From Polyangiaceae bacterium (GTDB taxonomy: Bacteria; Myxococcota_A; Polyangia; Polyangiales; Polyangiaceae), in NCBI GenBank assembly GCA_023150915.1, contig JAKLKA010000016.1:1-64000 (forward strand): 64,000 nt of DNA, given 5' to 3'. Below, one piece after another: positions 53,172 through 61,430 of the stretch (position 1 is its first letter; each line of letters opens with the position of its first letter). A program made the position numbers and the translations under genes. Under the pieces are notes generated by a model. It was not told the DNA's origin. It searched no databases and worked only from the letters and a program-made list of their open reading frames with translations.

Positions 53172-53746
53172 GGCGCGCGAGCGTGATGCTGGTCGCTTGC
53201 GTGGGCTGCTCGGTGCATCACCACCCGGTGAACGCGCCCGGGCACATCGAGCCCACCGAGCCGCCCGAGAAGCCCACGCCGGGGGTGGTGGAAGAGCCGG
53301 GAGATCCGGGCGAACACATGGTGCTCCTCACCTTCGGCGGGCTCGCGTCGGTCGGTGTCGGTTATCCGAAAGGGCAGGACAAGGTCCTCGCCTACGGCCT
53401 TGGGCCCGAATACGGCGTGCACATCGGCGAGCGGGACGTGAGCCACGCCATGGACGGCGATCTGGTGCTGCCGAAGACCGCGGTCGGGTTCAATCTGGGC
53501 TGGACGGCCCTCGCGAACCCGGGCACCGGTTTCGGGCCGCTCTACCTGGAGGGCCAGTACTTCGACGAGGGGTTCTGGGTGGCGGGCGGGTGGGCGTACG
53601 ACGTGGACGATCGCGTCCACGGCCCGCAGGGGGAGCTCGGGCTCGGCCCGCTGTTCTTGCGCGTGACTCACCTCTTGGACGACTCGACGGCGCTGACTTT
53701 CGGCGTGGTGGTGAAGGGCTACCAGAACTGGGTCTTCAGCCGTTGA
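53168..53746 (+). CDS. Lipoprotein, unknown function
   Basis: 192 residues from a GTG overlapping the previous stop. The lipobox LVAC (Cys11) follows a very short signal sequence. A Pro/Glu linker of about 30 residues leads to a glycine/aromatic, beta-rich domain (HMVLLTFGGLASVGVGYP to VVVKGYQNWVF). Outer-membrane beta-structure is likely. It is the last gene of the envelope trio. Confidence 0.68.
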   Translation: MRRASVMLVACVGCSVHHHPVNAPGHIEPTEPPEKPTPGVVEEPGDPGEHMVLLTFGGLASVGVGYPKGQDKVLAYGLGPEYGVHIGERDVSHAMDGDLVLPKTAVGFNLGWTALANPGTGFGPLYLEGQYFDEGFWVAGGWAYDVDDRVHGPQGELGLGPLFLRVTHLLDDSTALTFGVVVKGYQNWVFSR

Positions 53747-53770
53747 CGTCGCAACTCTTCGTGCCGCAAG

Positions 53771-54748
53771 TCAGACGGTGAGCACGATCTTACCGACGTT
53801 GGCGTTCTGCTCCATGCGCTCGTGAGCAGCCCTGGCGTCGGAGAGCGGGAACACCGAGTCGACCACCGGGCGGAGCGCGCCGCCCGCGAAACGCGGCAGC
53901 CAGTTTCGCGAGAAGGCCCGACTGATGGCGACCTTGTCCGCCACCGGCCGCGAGCGCATCACCAGGCCCAAGATCTGAGTCCGGCGCATCAAGAGCTGGG
54001 CCAGGTTCAGCTCGGCCGTCACGCCGCCCAGGACGCCGATCACCACCAGCCGGCCGCCGATGGCCAGGCAGCGCATGTGCTTCTCGAAATACGCCGCGCC
54101 CACGAAATCGAGGACCACGTCGGCGCCCCGGCCTGCGGTGACCTGGCTGACCGTCTCTGCGAAGTCCTCGGCCTTGTAGTCGACCAACGTGTCGGCCCCC
54201 AGCCCACGCACGCGGTCGAGCTTGTCGCGGCTCCCAGCCGTGGCCACCACCCGCGCGCCGTGCGCGTGCGCCAGCTGCACTGCCGCCGACCCCACCCCAC
54301 CGGCCGCAGCGTGGATCAGGACCGTCTGCCCGGCTTCGAGCCGACCCAGCGCGAACAAAGCTTCCTGCGCGGTCAGGAATGCCTCGGGGATAGCGGCTGC
54401 TTGCTCGAAGCTCAGCGCGTCGGGGATCGGCAGCGCCATGCGCTCGGGGATCACCACCCGCTCGGCGTAGCCGCCTCCCGGAAGCAGCGCCATCACGCGC
54501 GTGCCCACGGGCGGGCCGCTGGCGCCGGCCCCGTGGGCCGCGACCACGCCGGCGCACTCGAGCCCGAGGAGCGTGCTCTCGCCCTTCGGTGGCGGATACA
54601 CGCCGCGGCGCTGGAGCAGATCGGCGCGGTTGAGCGCCGTGGCTTTCACGTCGACGGCGATCTGCCCCGGGCCGAGCTCGGGCTCGGGCACCTCTTCGAG
54701 GGACAAGACCTCGGGCCCGCCGGGCTCGCGGATGACGATGGCTCGCAT
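53771..54748 (-). CDS. NAD(P)H:quinone oxidoreductase (PIG3-like)
   Basis: 325 residues. A zinc-less medium-chain reductase: AIVIREPGGPEVLSLEEVPEPE start, NRADLLQRRGVYPPP, and the cofactor loop HAAAGGVGSAAVQLAHAHGARV with AGSRDKL. The NRADxxQRxGxYPPPxG sequence is that of the human PIG3/bacterial QorB group, which reduces quinones. The small HTH gene lies 22 bases upstream on the same strand and could share its transcript. Confidence 0.93.
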   Translation of the reverse strand: MRAIVIREPGGPEVLSLEEVPEPELGPGQIAVDVKATALNRADLLQRRGVYPPPKGESTLLGLECAGVVAAHGAGASGPPVGTRVMALLPGGGYAERVVIPERMALPIPDALSFEQAAAIPEAFLTAQEALFALGRLEAGQTVLIHAAAGGVGSAAVQLAHAHGARVVATAGSRDKLDRVRGLGADTLVDYKAEDFAETVSQVTAGRGADVVLDFVGAAYFEKHMRCLAIGGRLVVIGVLGGVTAELNLAQLLMRRTQILGLVMRSRPVADKVAISRAFSRNWLPRFAGGALRPVVDSVFPLSDARAAHERMEQNANVGKIVLTV

Positions 54749-54770
54749 GCGATCGGTTGATACACGCGCT

Positions 54771-55043
54771 TCACGCCGCCAGCACCCGCGGCCGTCGCAG
54801 GCGGCGCGCGCGCGGCGCGACCGCCAGCGCCAGCGCCAGCCCCGTCAGCGTCAGCCGCAGGCGCTCGCGGTCCGCCAGACCCGCTCGATCGAGCCGCCCG
54901 AGACCGGCTTCGACTGCCTGCCGAGAGAGGTCCGTCTCGGCCGCGAGGCGGATCAGCGTGGCCGCGCGATCGGCCTGCGCCAGATCCAGAAGTCCAACCA
55001 AAACGAGGGTTTCCGAGGTCGTGAGGTTCATGATGCTGTTCAT
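54771..55043 (-). CDS. Small winged-helix-like regulator
   Basis: About 90 residues from the ATG at 55043 (an ATG four codons later is an alternative). ETLVLVGLLDLAQADRAATLIRLAAE then DLSRQAVEAGLGRLDRAGLADRERLRLTLTG give helix-turn-helix and wing features of MarR- or PadR-like domains. The tail is basic (APRARRLRRPRV). It may regulate the coupled quinone oxidoreductase and the divergent methyltransferase, whose start is 61 bases away. Confidence 0.65.
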   Translation of the reverse strand: MNSIMNLTTSETLVLVGLLDLAQADRAATLIRLAAETDLSRQAVEAGLGRLDRAGLADRERLRLTLTGLALALAVAPRARRLRRPRVLAA

Positions 55044-55103
55044 ACAACCAGCACTGAAAGGCTGTCCAGTTTTCGGCTTCCGGGTAGGCTGCGGCCAAGC
55101 CGC

Positions 55104-55760
55104 ATGGACCGCGTGATCGAACCCGAGCTGATGGACGACGATGCGCAGGCGCGCGCCTATTCCGAGGCGAGCTTCGCCGTGCCCCACGAGCGTTTCGTCG
55201 ACCTGCTCGTGGAGCGCTTTGGGTTCCCTTCCGGGCGAGCGCTCGACCTGGGCTGCGGCCCCGCGGACGTCACTGCGCGGCTCGCGCGGCGCTGCCCCGA
55301 GCTGGCGATCGACGGTGTGGACGGCAGCGCCGCGATGCTGCGCTACGGGCGTGAGCGCATCGCCGCCGCCGGGCTCGCGGCCCGAGTGACGTTGACGCAG
55401 GCGCTCTTGCCCCGCGACCCCGCACCGCACACCCACTACGACGTGGTGGTCTCGAACAGCTTGCTTCACCACTTGCACGATCCCAGCGTGCTGTGGGCGG
55501 CAGTGGGCCAGCTGGCGGCGCCCGGCGCACGGGTCTTCATCATGGACCTGATGCGGCCCGAATCGGCCGCCGCCGTCGCTCGCTTGGTGCACGAGCATGC
55601 ACGCGGCGAGCCCGAGTTGCTCCGGCGCGACTTCGAGGCGTCGCTGTTCGCTGCGTTCACGCCCACCGAGATCGAGGCGCAGCTCGCGGAAGCCGGGCTC
55701 GGAACCCTGCGGCTCGACGTGGTGAGCGACCGACACCTGACGGTGAGCGGGAGGTTGTGA
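55104..55760 (+). CDS. Class I SAM-dependent methyltransferase
   Basis: About 218 residues from the ATG at 55104. Motif I is LDLGCGPADVT, followed by GVDGSAAML and the motif IV area VVVSNSLLHHLHDP, then LAAPGARVFIMDLMRP. The acceptor is not evident. It overlaps the next gene by one base (TGATG). No signal peptide. Confidence 0.9.
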   Translation: MDRVIEPELMDDDAQARAYSEASFAVPHERFVDLLVERFGFPSGRALDLGCGPADVTARLARRCPELAIDGVDGSAAMLRYGRERIAAAGLAARVTLTQALLPRDPAPHTHYDVVVSNSLLHHLHDPSVLWAAVGQLAAPGARVFIMDLMRPESAAAVARLVHEHARGEPELLRRDFEASLFAAFTPTEIEAQLAEAGLGTLRLDVVSDRHLTVSGRL

Positions 55761-56632
55761 TGCGCGCGGCGCGCGTCGTCGAACGGCGTCCGCTGGTCGA
55801 CTCGAGCGGGCGGCACGTGCGCGCCGGCTCGGGGCTCGCCTGGTGGGGTGAGCGGCTGGCGGTGGTGCAAGACGACACCCGTAGCCTGGCCTTGGTCGAA
55901 CCGCGATCGGGCCGTGTGGACTGGGTCCCGTTCGGCGGAATTCAGGCCGATCGCAAGGCCGACAAGCTCGATCTGGAGGCGCTGGTCGCCCTCGGGTCCG
56001 AGCTCTGGGCGTTCGGCTCGGGGTCGACACCGCGGCGTGAGGTGATCGTCCGCGTCACGCCCGGCGTGGGAGCCGTGCCCTGCCCGGTGCCGCGCTTCTA
56101 CCGAGCGCTGCGCGACGACACGGCGTTCTCGGGGAGCGAGCTCAACCTGGAAGGCGCGGCGCTCGACGGCGCGGATCTGGTGCTGCTGCAGCGGGGGAAC
56201 GGCGCTCCCCGCGCCGGCCGCTCGGCGGTGAACGCCAGCGCGCGCGTTCGGGTCTCGGAGCTGGAAGCCCACCTGGGTGAGCCCGACAGCCCGCCGCCCA
56301 CGCTGCGTGACGTGCGCGTGCACCCGCTCGGGACGCTGGGTGGCGTTCGGCTCACCTTCACCGACGCGGCGTCGGCCGGCGGGCGCCTGTTCTATTTGGC
56401 GTGCGCCGAAGCGTCACCGGACACCTATCGCGATGGGGTGGTGGTCGGCAGCGCGATCGGCGTGCTCGGGGAAGGGGAGCCCGTCCCCATCGAGCACCCG
56501 GGCGGCCGACCCTTCACCGGAAAGGCAGAGGGCTTGGCCCTGGCCAGCGACGCGCTGGCGTTCGTGGTGCTCGACGCCGACGATGCCGACACCCCCGCCG
56601 ACCTGTGCACCCTCGAGCTCTTGGGGCTGTGA
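55760..56632 (+). CDS. Uncharacterised beta-propeller-like protein
   Basis: 290 residues; the ATG shares its A with the stop of the methyltransferase gene. It has repeating strand blocks (RLAVVQDDTRSLALVEP, ELWAFGSGSTPRRE, LVLLQRGNGAP, LAFVVLDADDADTPADLC). The KADKLDLEAL and GSGSTPRRE elements resemble a family of predicted soluble propellers of unknown function that I remember as DUF6929; this is not checked. It converges on the ROK kinase. Confidence 0.68.
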   Translation: MRAARVVERRPLVDSSGRHVRAGSGLAWWGERLAVVQDDTRSLALVEPRSGRVDWVPFGGIQADRKADKLDLEALVALGSELWAFGSGSTPRREVIVRVTPGVGAVPCPVPRFYRALRDDTAFSGSELNLEGAALDGADLVLLQRGNGAPRAGRSAVNASARVRVSELEAHLGEPDSPPPTLRDVRVHPLGTLGGVRLTFTDAASAGGRLFYLACAEASPDTYRDGVVVGSAIGVLGEGEPVPIEHPGGRPFTGKAEGLALASDALAFVVLDADDADTPADLCTLELLGL

Positions 56633-56633
56633 G

Positions 56634-57506
56634 TCACAGCTGGGCTGCGCCGAGCACGCCGGCGGCGTCGCCCAGCGCGCTGACCAGAAGCGGGACTTCG
56701 GCCGTGGGTGGCCCAAAGGCGCACGCCCGGAGCGCAGCCCGAAGGGACGGCTCGATCAAGGCGAACGACGCGCTGATTCCGCCCCCGAACACCAGCGCAT
56801 CGAGGTCGAGCAGCTTCTGCACCTGGCCGAGCGCGACGCCGAGGGCTCGACCCATTTCGGCGAACACCCGAGCTGCCGCGGCGTCGCCCTGTTGCGCGAG
56901 CTCGGCGATGGCCGCGGGCTCGGCGGCGCGGCCCGCGAGCTCGGCGTAGCGCGCCATGAGCCCGCGAGTGCCGGCGAACACTTCCATGCAACCGCGCAGG
57001 CCGCAGACGCAGACCGGCGCCGACGGTGAGCTGTCGACGAGCAGGTGCCCGATCTCGGCGGCGAAACCGTGGGCGCCCCGGCGCAGGGCGCCGTCGATCA
57101 CCAACCCGCCGCCCACGCCTGTGCCCAGGGTGGCCACCAAGAAGCTCTGGTGCGCGCGGCCATGCCCGAAGAGCAGCTCGCCCAGAGCGGCCGTGGTCGA
57201 GTCGTTCTCGACGGCCACCGGCAGGCCCAAGCGGCGCTCCAACTCTTGGCGGATGTTCACCCCTTCGAAGCCCGGCACGTTGGGCAAGCGGTAGCAGCGC
57301 CCGGCGGCGTCGACTTCGCCCGGGATGGCGACGCCCACCTTCGAAGGGGCCCCGCCCACGCGGCGCACGAGCGACGCGATCTGATCGAGGACTTCGCCGG
57401 GCGGCGCGCCGGCGCCGGTCGGCTGGCTCTCGGCAGCCACGATCTGCGCGCCGTCGACGCGCCCCGCCTTGACGCGGGTCCCGCCGAAATCGACGCCCAC
57501 GTTCAC
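56634..57506 (-). CDS. ROK-family sugar kinase (glucokinase-like)
   Basis: About 290 residues from a GTG at 57506 overlapping the Ppx stop (GTGA). It phosphorylates a sugar such as glucose with ATP. VNVGVDFGGTRVKAG is the phosphate loop, ENDSTTAALGE holds the catalytic Asp, GTGVGGGLVIDG follows, and the zinc signature CVCGLRGCME is complete with EIGHLLVD. DNA-binding regions of ROK repressors are absent. It pairs with exopolyphosphatase, so polyphosphate-linked metabolism is possible but speculative. Confidence 0.93.
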   Translation of the reverse strand: MNVGVDFGGTRVKAGRVDGAQIVAAESQPTGAGAPPGEVLDQIASLVRRVGGAPSKVGVAIPGEVDAAGRCYRLPNVPGFEGVNIRQELERRLGLPVAVENDSTTAALGELLFGHGRAHQSFLVATLGTGVGGGLVIDGALRRGAHGFAAEIGHLLVDSSPSAPVCVCGLRGCMEVFAGTRGLMARYAELAGRAAEPAAIAELAQQGDAAAARVFAEMGRALGVALGQVQKLLDLDALVFGGGISASFALIEPSLRAALRACAFGPPTAEVPLLVSALGDAAGVLGAAQL

Positions 57507-59059
57507 GCGCTCTGGACCTTGGCGCTGGCCCCGATCGAAAGCTCGATCGGGCGACCGAGCTCGCGTTCGAGCAACTTGCCCTTTCGGCGGGCACCCCACA
57601 CCTCGAGCTCGGCGTCGCCGCGAGCGATCACGTCGAAGTGGAGCGTGCCGTTTCGCTCTTCGACCTGCACGCTTTGGACGAACTGATGGTGGCTGCGGTC
57701 GAGCCCGTCGGCCAACCGCAGAATGCCCGACAGCACGCGCACCGCCCGCCGCGTGCGCGAAGGGAGCGCGGCGTAGTCCAGGTCACGGCGCTTGGGGCGC
57801 GCCTTCCGGTGGTAGCGCGCCAGCATGGCGATCAGCTCGCGCTCTTCGGCGGTGAACCCACGAAGCTCGCCGTTCTTGATGATGTAGGCCGCATGGTGCT
57901 CGTGTCGCTCGTAGCCGATGTGCTGGCCGACGTCGTGCAGCACGCCGGCGTACTCGAGCAAGCGCCGTTCGTCGTCCCCCAGCCCGTGCAGGTGCCGGGT
58001 CTGGTCGAAGATCGACAGTGACAGGCTGGCAACGTGCTCGGGGTGAGGCCCAGCTTGCCCACAGCGCCGCGCCAGCTCCATCACGCTGTGGCGGCGGATG
58101 TCTTTCACCACCTCGAACTGCCGAATGCTGTCGGCGCGGCTCTCGAGGTAGTCGAGCACCAGCCCCTCGCGCAGGGCGGCCTCGCACAGCGTGATGCGGT
58201 CTTGCTTGCACAGCTCGAGCAAGGTGCAGAGCAGCACGGCACCCACGTGGATCGAGTCGGCTCGGGCCGCGTCGATGCCGCCGATCAGCGCCCGCTCGGC
58301 CGGGCCCACCGCCACCAGCCGGTCGGCCAGCCCCTGCAGATCTTCCAAGCGCACGATCTGCCCGGTAGCGCTCTGCCAGGGCTCGCCGCCCTTCAGGCGA
58401 TGGGCGGCTTGACCCAGGGCCAAGATCGTACCGCTGGTGCCGATGCACAGCTCGAAGTTGGCGGCGCGGGCCTCGGCCATGGCCTGGTCGGCGACGGCGC
58501 GCACGTGATCTTCCAGCCCCTTTCGCTCGCGACGGCCCAGCGGCGCCCCGCCGCCGAACTGCGCGCGAAGGCGCTGCACGCCCAGCTTCAGGCTACGGCC
58601 CAGCCACATCGAGCGCGCATCGCCGACGATGGTCTCGACGCTGCCGCCGCCGATGTCGAACACCAGCGCGCTGCGGCTGGACAGGTCGATGGCGTTGCGC
58701 ACGGACAGGTAGATGTAGCGTGCCTCTTCCGCACCGGTGATCACCTGCGGCACGATGCCGGTCCGTTCGGCGATGGCGTACAAGAACTCGCCGCCGTTGT
58801 CCGCTTCACGCACGGCGGCGGTGGCCACGGCGCGGATGTCGCTCACGCCGTGCCGCATCGCCAGCTTGTGGAACTTGAGAATGGCGTTCAGGCCCGCCGC
58901 GCTGGCCTCGTCCGTCAGGCGGCCGTGGTCGAACACGCTCTTGCCCAGGAAGACCATCTCCTTCTCGCGATCGAGGATCTCGAACGAGTGGTTCTCGCGA
59001 GTGCCGACCACGATCATGTGGACGGAGTTGCTACCGATGTCGATCGCGGCGAGCTTCAT
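57503..59059 (-). CDS. ppx: Exopolyphosphatase / pppGpp phosphohydrolase (Ppx/GppA family)
   Basis: About 518 residues from the ATG at 59059. The actin-like N-terminal half shows AAIDIGSNSVHMIVV, ATAAVREADNGGEF and VFDIGGGSVETIVG; an HD-type C-terminal domain includes YAGVLHDVGQHIGYERHEHHAAYII. It hydrolyses polyphosphate or pppGpp. It overlaps the sugar kinase gene downstream. The upstream start gap to the esterase gene is 139 bases with no feature seen. Confidence 0.95.
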   Translation of the reverse strand: MKLAAIDIGSNSVHMIVVGTRENHSFEILDREKEMVFLGKSVFDHGRLTDEASAAGLNAILKFHKLAMRHGVSDIRAVATAAVREADNGGEFLYAIAERTGIVPQVITGAEEARYIYLSVRNAIDLSSRSALVFDIGGGSVETIVGDARSMWLGRSLKLGVQRLRAQFGGGAPLGRRERKGLEDHVRAVADQAMAEARAANFELCIGTSGTILALGQAAHRLKGGEPWQSATGQIVRLEDLQGLADRLVAVGPAERALIGGIDAARADSIHVGAVLLCTLLELCKQDRITLCEAALREGLVLDYLESRADSIRQFEVVKDIRRHSVMELARRCGQAGPHPEHVASLSLSIFDQTRHLHGLGDDERRLLEYAGVLHDVGQHIGYERHEHHAAYIIKNGELRGFTAEERELIAMLARYHRKARPKRRDLDYAALPSRTRRAVRVLSGILRLADGLDRSHHQFVQSVQVEERNGTLHFDVIARGDAELEVWGARRKGKLLERELGRPIELSIGASAKVQSA

Positions 59060-59198
59060 CTGGTGCCTTGGCGCGGGTCGCGGGCGAACGATGGAAAGGT
59101 GCGCCGCAGCTTGCATCATTCGCGGCGGAAATTGCCCCTGCTCGGTGACGGACACGTGACACCGTGGCAGTACTACGATTCTGTTCAGGGCGATAGGG

Positions 59199-60287
59199 TC
59201 ACGGCATGGGGTGGGCCGCGAAGAAGTCCAGCATGGTCGCGGTGGCGCCGATGCTGGTCGAGGTCTTGCCCGCCGGGATGGCGAGGCCCCCGGGCCAGGT
59301 GTGGCCCCCGCCGTCGATCCGGCAGTGCACCGTGCCGACCCCGGCGTCGCAGTCGGGCCAGCGCACGCAACGCGCGTCACCTTGCTCGAAGATGACCTGC
59401 TCGAAGGTGGAGCAGCCGTTCTTCTTGCGCCAGAACTCCATGCTCTCGGGGACCGAGCGGAACACCAGCCCGGCGCCCAGCTGGGGCACCAGCGGCGTGC
59501 CGCCGCCATACGGCACCATGCCGTCGGCCGAGCCGTGAAAGTCCAAGATGGGCACGGGGCGATAGGGCGTGCAGGCGTTCGGCTCGATGCCCAAGACGCC
59601 CGCCACGGGAGCCACGGCGGCAATGCGGTCGCTGACGGCACACGCCAGGCGGTGCGAGAAGAAGCCGCCGTTGGACATGCCGGTGGCGAAGATCCGCTTC
59701 TTGTCGATGCACCACTCGGCTTCGATGGCGTCGAGCAGGTCGCGGACGAACTTCACGTCGTCCACGCCGTCGGTCCACGCGGTGCCGCAGCAGGCCCCTG
59801 CATTCCAGCTGGCCGCGACCCCCTCGGGATAGGCGACGATGAAGCCGCGCTGGTCGCTCTCTTGGCTCATGCGCGTGAGCAGCGCCTGCTGCCACCCCGC
59901 CGACATGAAGCCGTGGAAGTTCAGGACCAACATCGTGCCCTGGGTGGGGTCGTACTTCTCGGGCACGTGGAGCAGGGCCGTGCGCTTCTTGCCGCCGCTC
60001 TGAACCTCGATCGAGAGCGCGCTGCCCTTCTTCCCGGGCTTGTTGCTGCAGGTCACGCCGGACGGGCCCGCGTCCCCGGCGTCGAAGCCCGGGCTCGGGC
60101 CCGCGCCCGAATCCGGGGCAGGGTCGGCGTCGGGCCAGATCGAGGCGTCGCTGCCCAGAAACACGTCGACCGAGGCGTCGTTGCCTGCGTTGAACCCCGT
60201 GTCGTCGCTCTCGCTCGAGCCACAGGCCGCCGCGACGGCCGCGCCGACGGCCATCCCGAAGCCGAGTGCGATCGCCCGCGTGGCCAC
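59199..60287 (-). CDS. PHB-depolymerase-like esterase lipoprotein
   Basis: 362 residues from a GTG. The lipobox VAAAC (Cys22) precedes an Asp/Pro-rich spacer of about 60 residues. The catalytic domain is the LpqC/PHB-depolymerase type: NFHGFMSAG, the nucleophile motif GMSNGG, DFHGSADGMVPY (Asp region) and GGGHTWPG (His). It probably cleaves esters outside the cell. It and the divergent gene at 60341 share the C-terminal phrase FxxAHPMP. Confidence 0.88.
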   Translation of the reverse strand: MATRAIALGFGMAVGAAVAAACGSSESDDTGFNAGNDASVDVFLGSDASIWPDADPAPDSGAGPSPGFDAGDAGPSGVTCSNKPGKKGSALSIEVQSGGKKRTALLHVPEKYDPTQGTMLVLNFHGFMSAGWQQALLTRMSQESDQRGFIVAYPEGVAASWNAGACCGTAWTDGVDDVKFVRDLLDAIEAEWCIDKKRIFATGMSNGGFFSHRLACAVSDRIAAVAPVAGVLGIEPNACTPYRPVPILDFHGSADGMVPYGGGTPLVPQLGAGLVFRSVPESMEFWRKKNGCSTFEQVIFEQGDARCVRWPDCDAGVGTVHCRIDGGGHTWPGGLAIPAGKTSTSIGATATMLDFFAAHPMP

Positions 60288-60340
60288 GGGCCGAGTCTAG
60301 CGCGGGTCCCTGAGCCGGCAAAACGCGCTAAGTTGGACGA

Positions 60341-61426
60341 ATGCGGGCTGCATCGACTCTGCTGGTGGTGGGCGTGCTGGTGGGCGGTTGCGGCTCGGAC
60401 GACGGCGCGGAGCCGAAGGGCACGGGGGGCACGTCGAGCGGCGGCGCGTCGAGCGGCGGCGCGTCGAGCGGCGGCGCGTCGAGCGGCGGCGGGGCCGGCG
60501 CGGGGGGCGCGGCGACCGGGGGTGCTGCGGGAGCTGGTGGTGCCGTGGGCGGGGCCGGTGGCGCCGGGGGCACGGGCGGTGGCGGCTTCCCACCGCCCGT
60601 GGCCGACGATTGCATCAAGGACGTCACCGCGAAGCCGAACCACGTGTACGAGTGCAGTGGTCTGAAGTGGAACGCCTCGGTGCCGCCTGCCTGCCTGACG
60701 CAAGCCTGCGGGCTGATCGTCGACGTGCACGGCTTCTCGATGAGCGGGAAGATGGAAGACGCGAACACCCAGCTGGCGGCTCGGGGCGAGAAGAACGGCT
60801 TCATCGTGGTTCAGCCCAACGCCGATCCCGCGCCGCCGCTCTCGGACTGGGCGGCCGCCAAGGACGACCCCAAGGTGTTCGACTTCATGCAGCGCACCAT
60901 CAATGCCTTCCACGTGAACCCCAAACGCATCCATTTCACGGGCTTCTCTCAGGGCGGGGACATGACCTGGCGCTTCATCTGCGATCACGCGGATCTGATC
61001 GCCAGCGCGGCACCTGCGGCCTTCGGGCAGTCCGCGCAAGAGGGCTGCTTCTCGAAGGGCGTCGCGCCGAAGCGCGAGATGCCCATCTTGTACATGCACG
61101 GCACCAAGGATGCGCTGATCGCGTTTTCGACGGCGCAGACCAGCCGCGACGCGGTGATCAAGGTGCTGGGGATGACGAAGGGGTCCCCGGTGTCCCAAGA
61201 CGCGATGCACGTGTGGGATCGCTACACCAACGCCAAGGGCACGGTGTTCGAGATGTTGCAGCACGACTACACGGGGGCGTCGCTGATCCAAGGGCACTGC
61301 TACCCCGGCAGCACCGACCCCGGGGGGCAGCCGGGTCAGGTGTTCTCGTTCAAGTGCAACCAGGCCTCACCCGTGACCTGGGGTGAGGCTGTGATGCAGT
61401 TCTTCTTGGCGCACCCGATGCCGTGA
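60341..61426 (+). CDS. PHB-depolymerase-like esterase lipoprotein with Gly-rich stalk
   Basis: 361 residues. The lipobox LVGGC (Cys17) precedes about 65 residues of Gly/Ala/Ser spacer including four tandem SSGGA units. The domain then has VDVHGFSMSGK, the nucleophile GFSQGG, MHGTKDALIAF, and a late HDYTGAS/GHCYPGS region. The last residues, FFLAHPMP, match those of the divergent neighbour, showing a shared origin, but the cores differ a great deal. The starts are 53 bases apart. Confidence 0.85.
   Translation: MRAASTLLVVGVLVGGCGSDDGAEPKGTGGTSSGGASSGGASSGGASSGGGAGAGGAATGGAAGAGGAVGGAGGAGGTGGGGFPPPVADDCIKDVTAKPNHVYECSGLKWNASVPPACLTQACGLIVDVHGFSMSGKMEDANTQLAARGEKNGFIVVQPNADPAPPLSDWAAAKDDPKVFDFMQRTINAFHVNPKRIHFTGFSQGGDMTWRFICDHADLIASAAPAAFGQSAQEGCFSKGVAPKREMPILYMHGTKDALIAFSTAQTSRDAVIKVLGMTKGSPVSQDAMHVWDRYTNAKGTVFEMLQHDYTGASLIQGHCYPGSTDPGGQPGQVFSFKCNQASPVTWGEAVMQFFLAHPMP
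60434..60493 (+). repeat. Four-copy 15-bp tandem repeat in esterase stalk
   Basis: Units of TCGAGCGGCGGCGCG (coding SSGGA) repeat four times, the last with a GGG end. DNA identity is nearly complete, pointing to recent slippage, in frame with the lipoprotein spacer. Confidence 0.9.
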
Positions 61427-61430
61427 GCGC

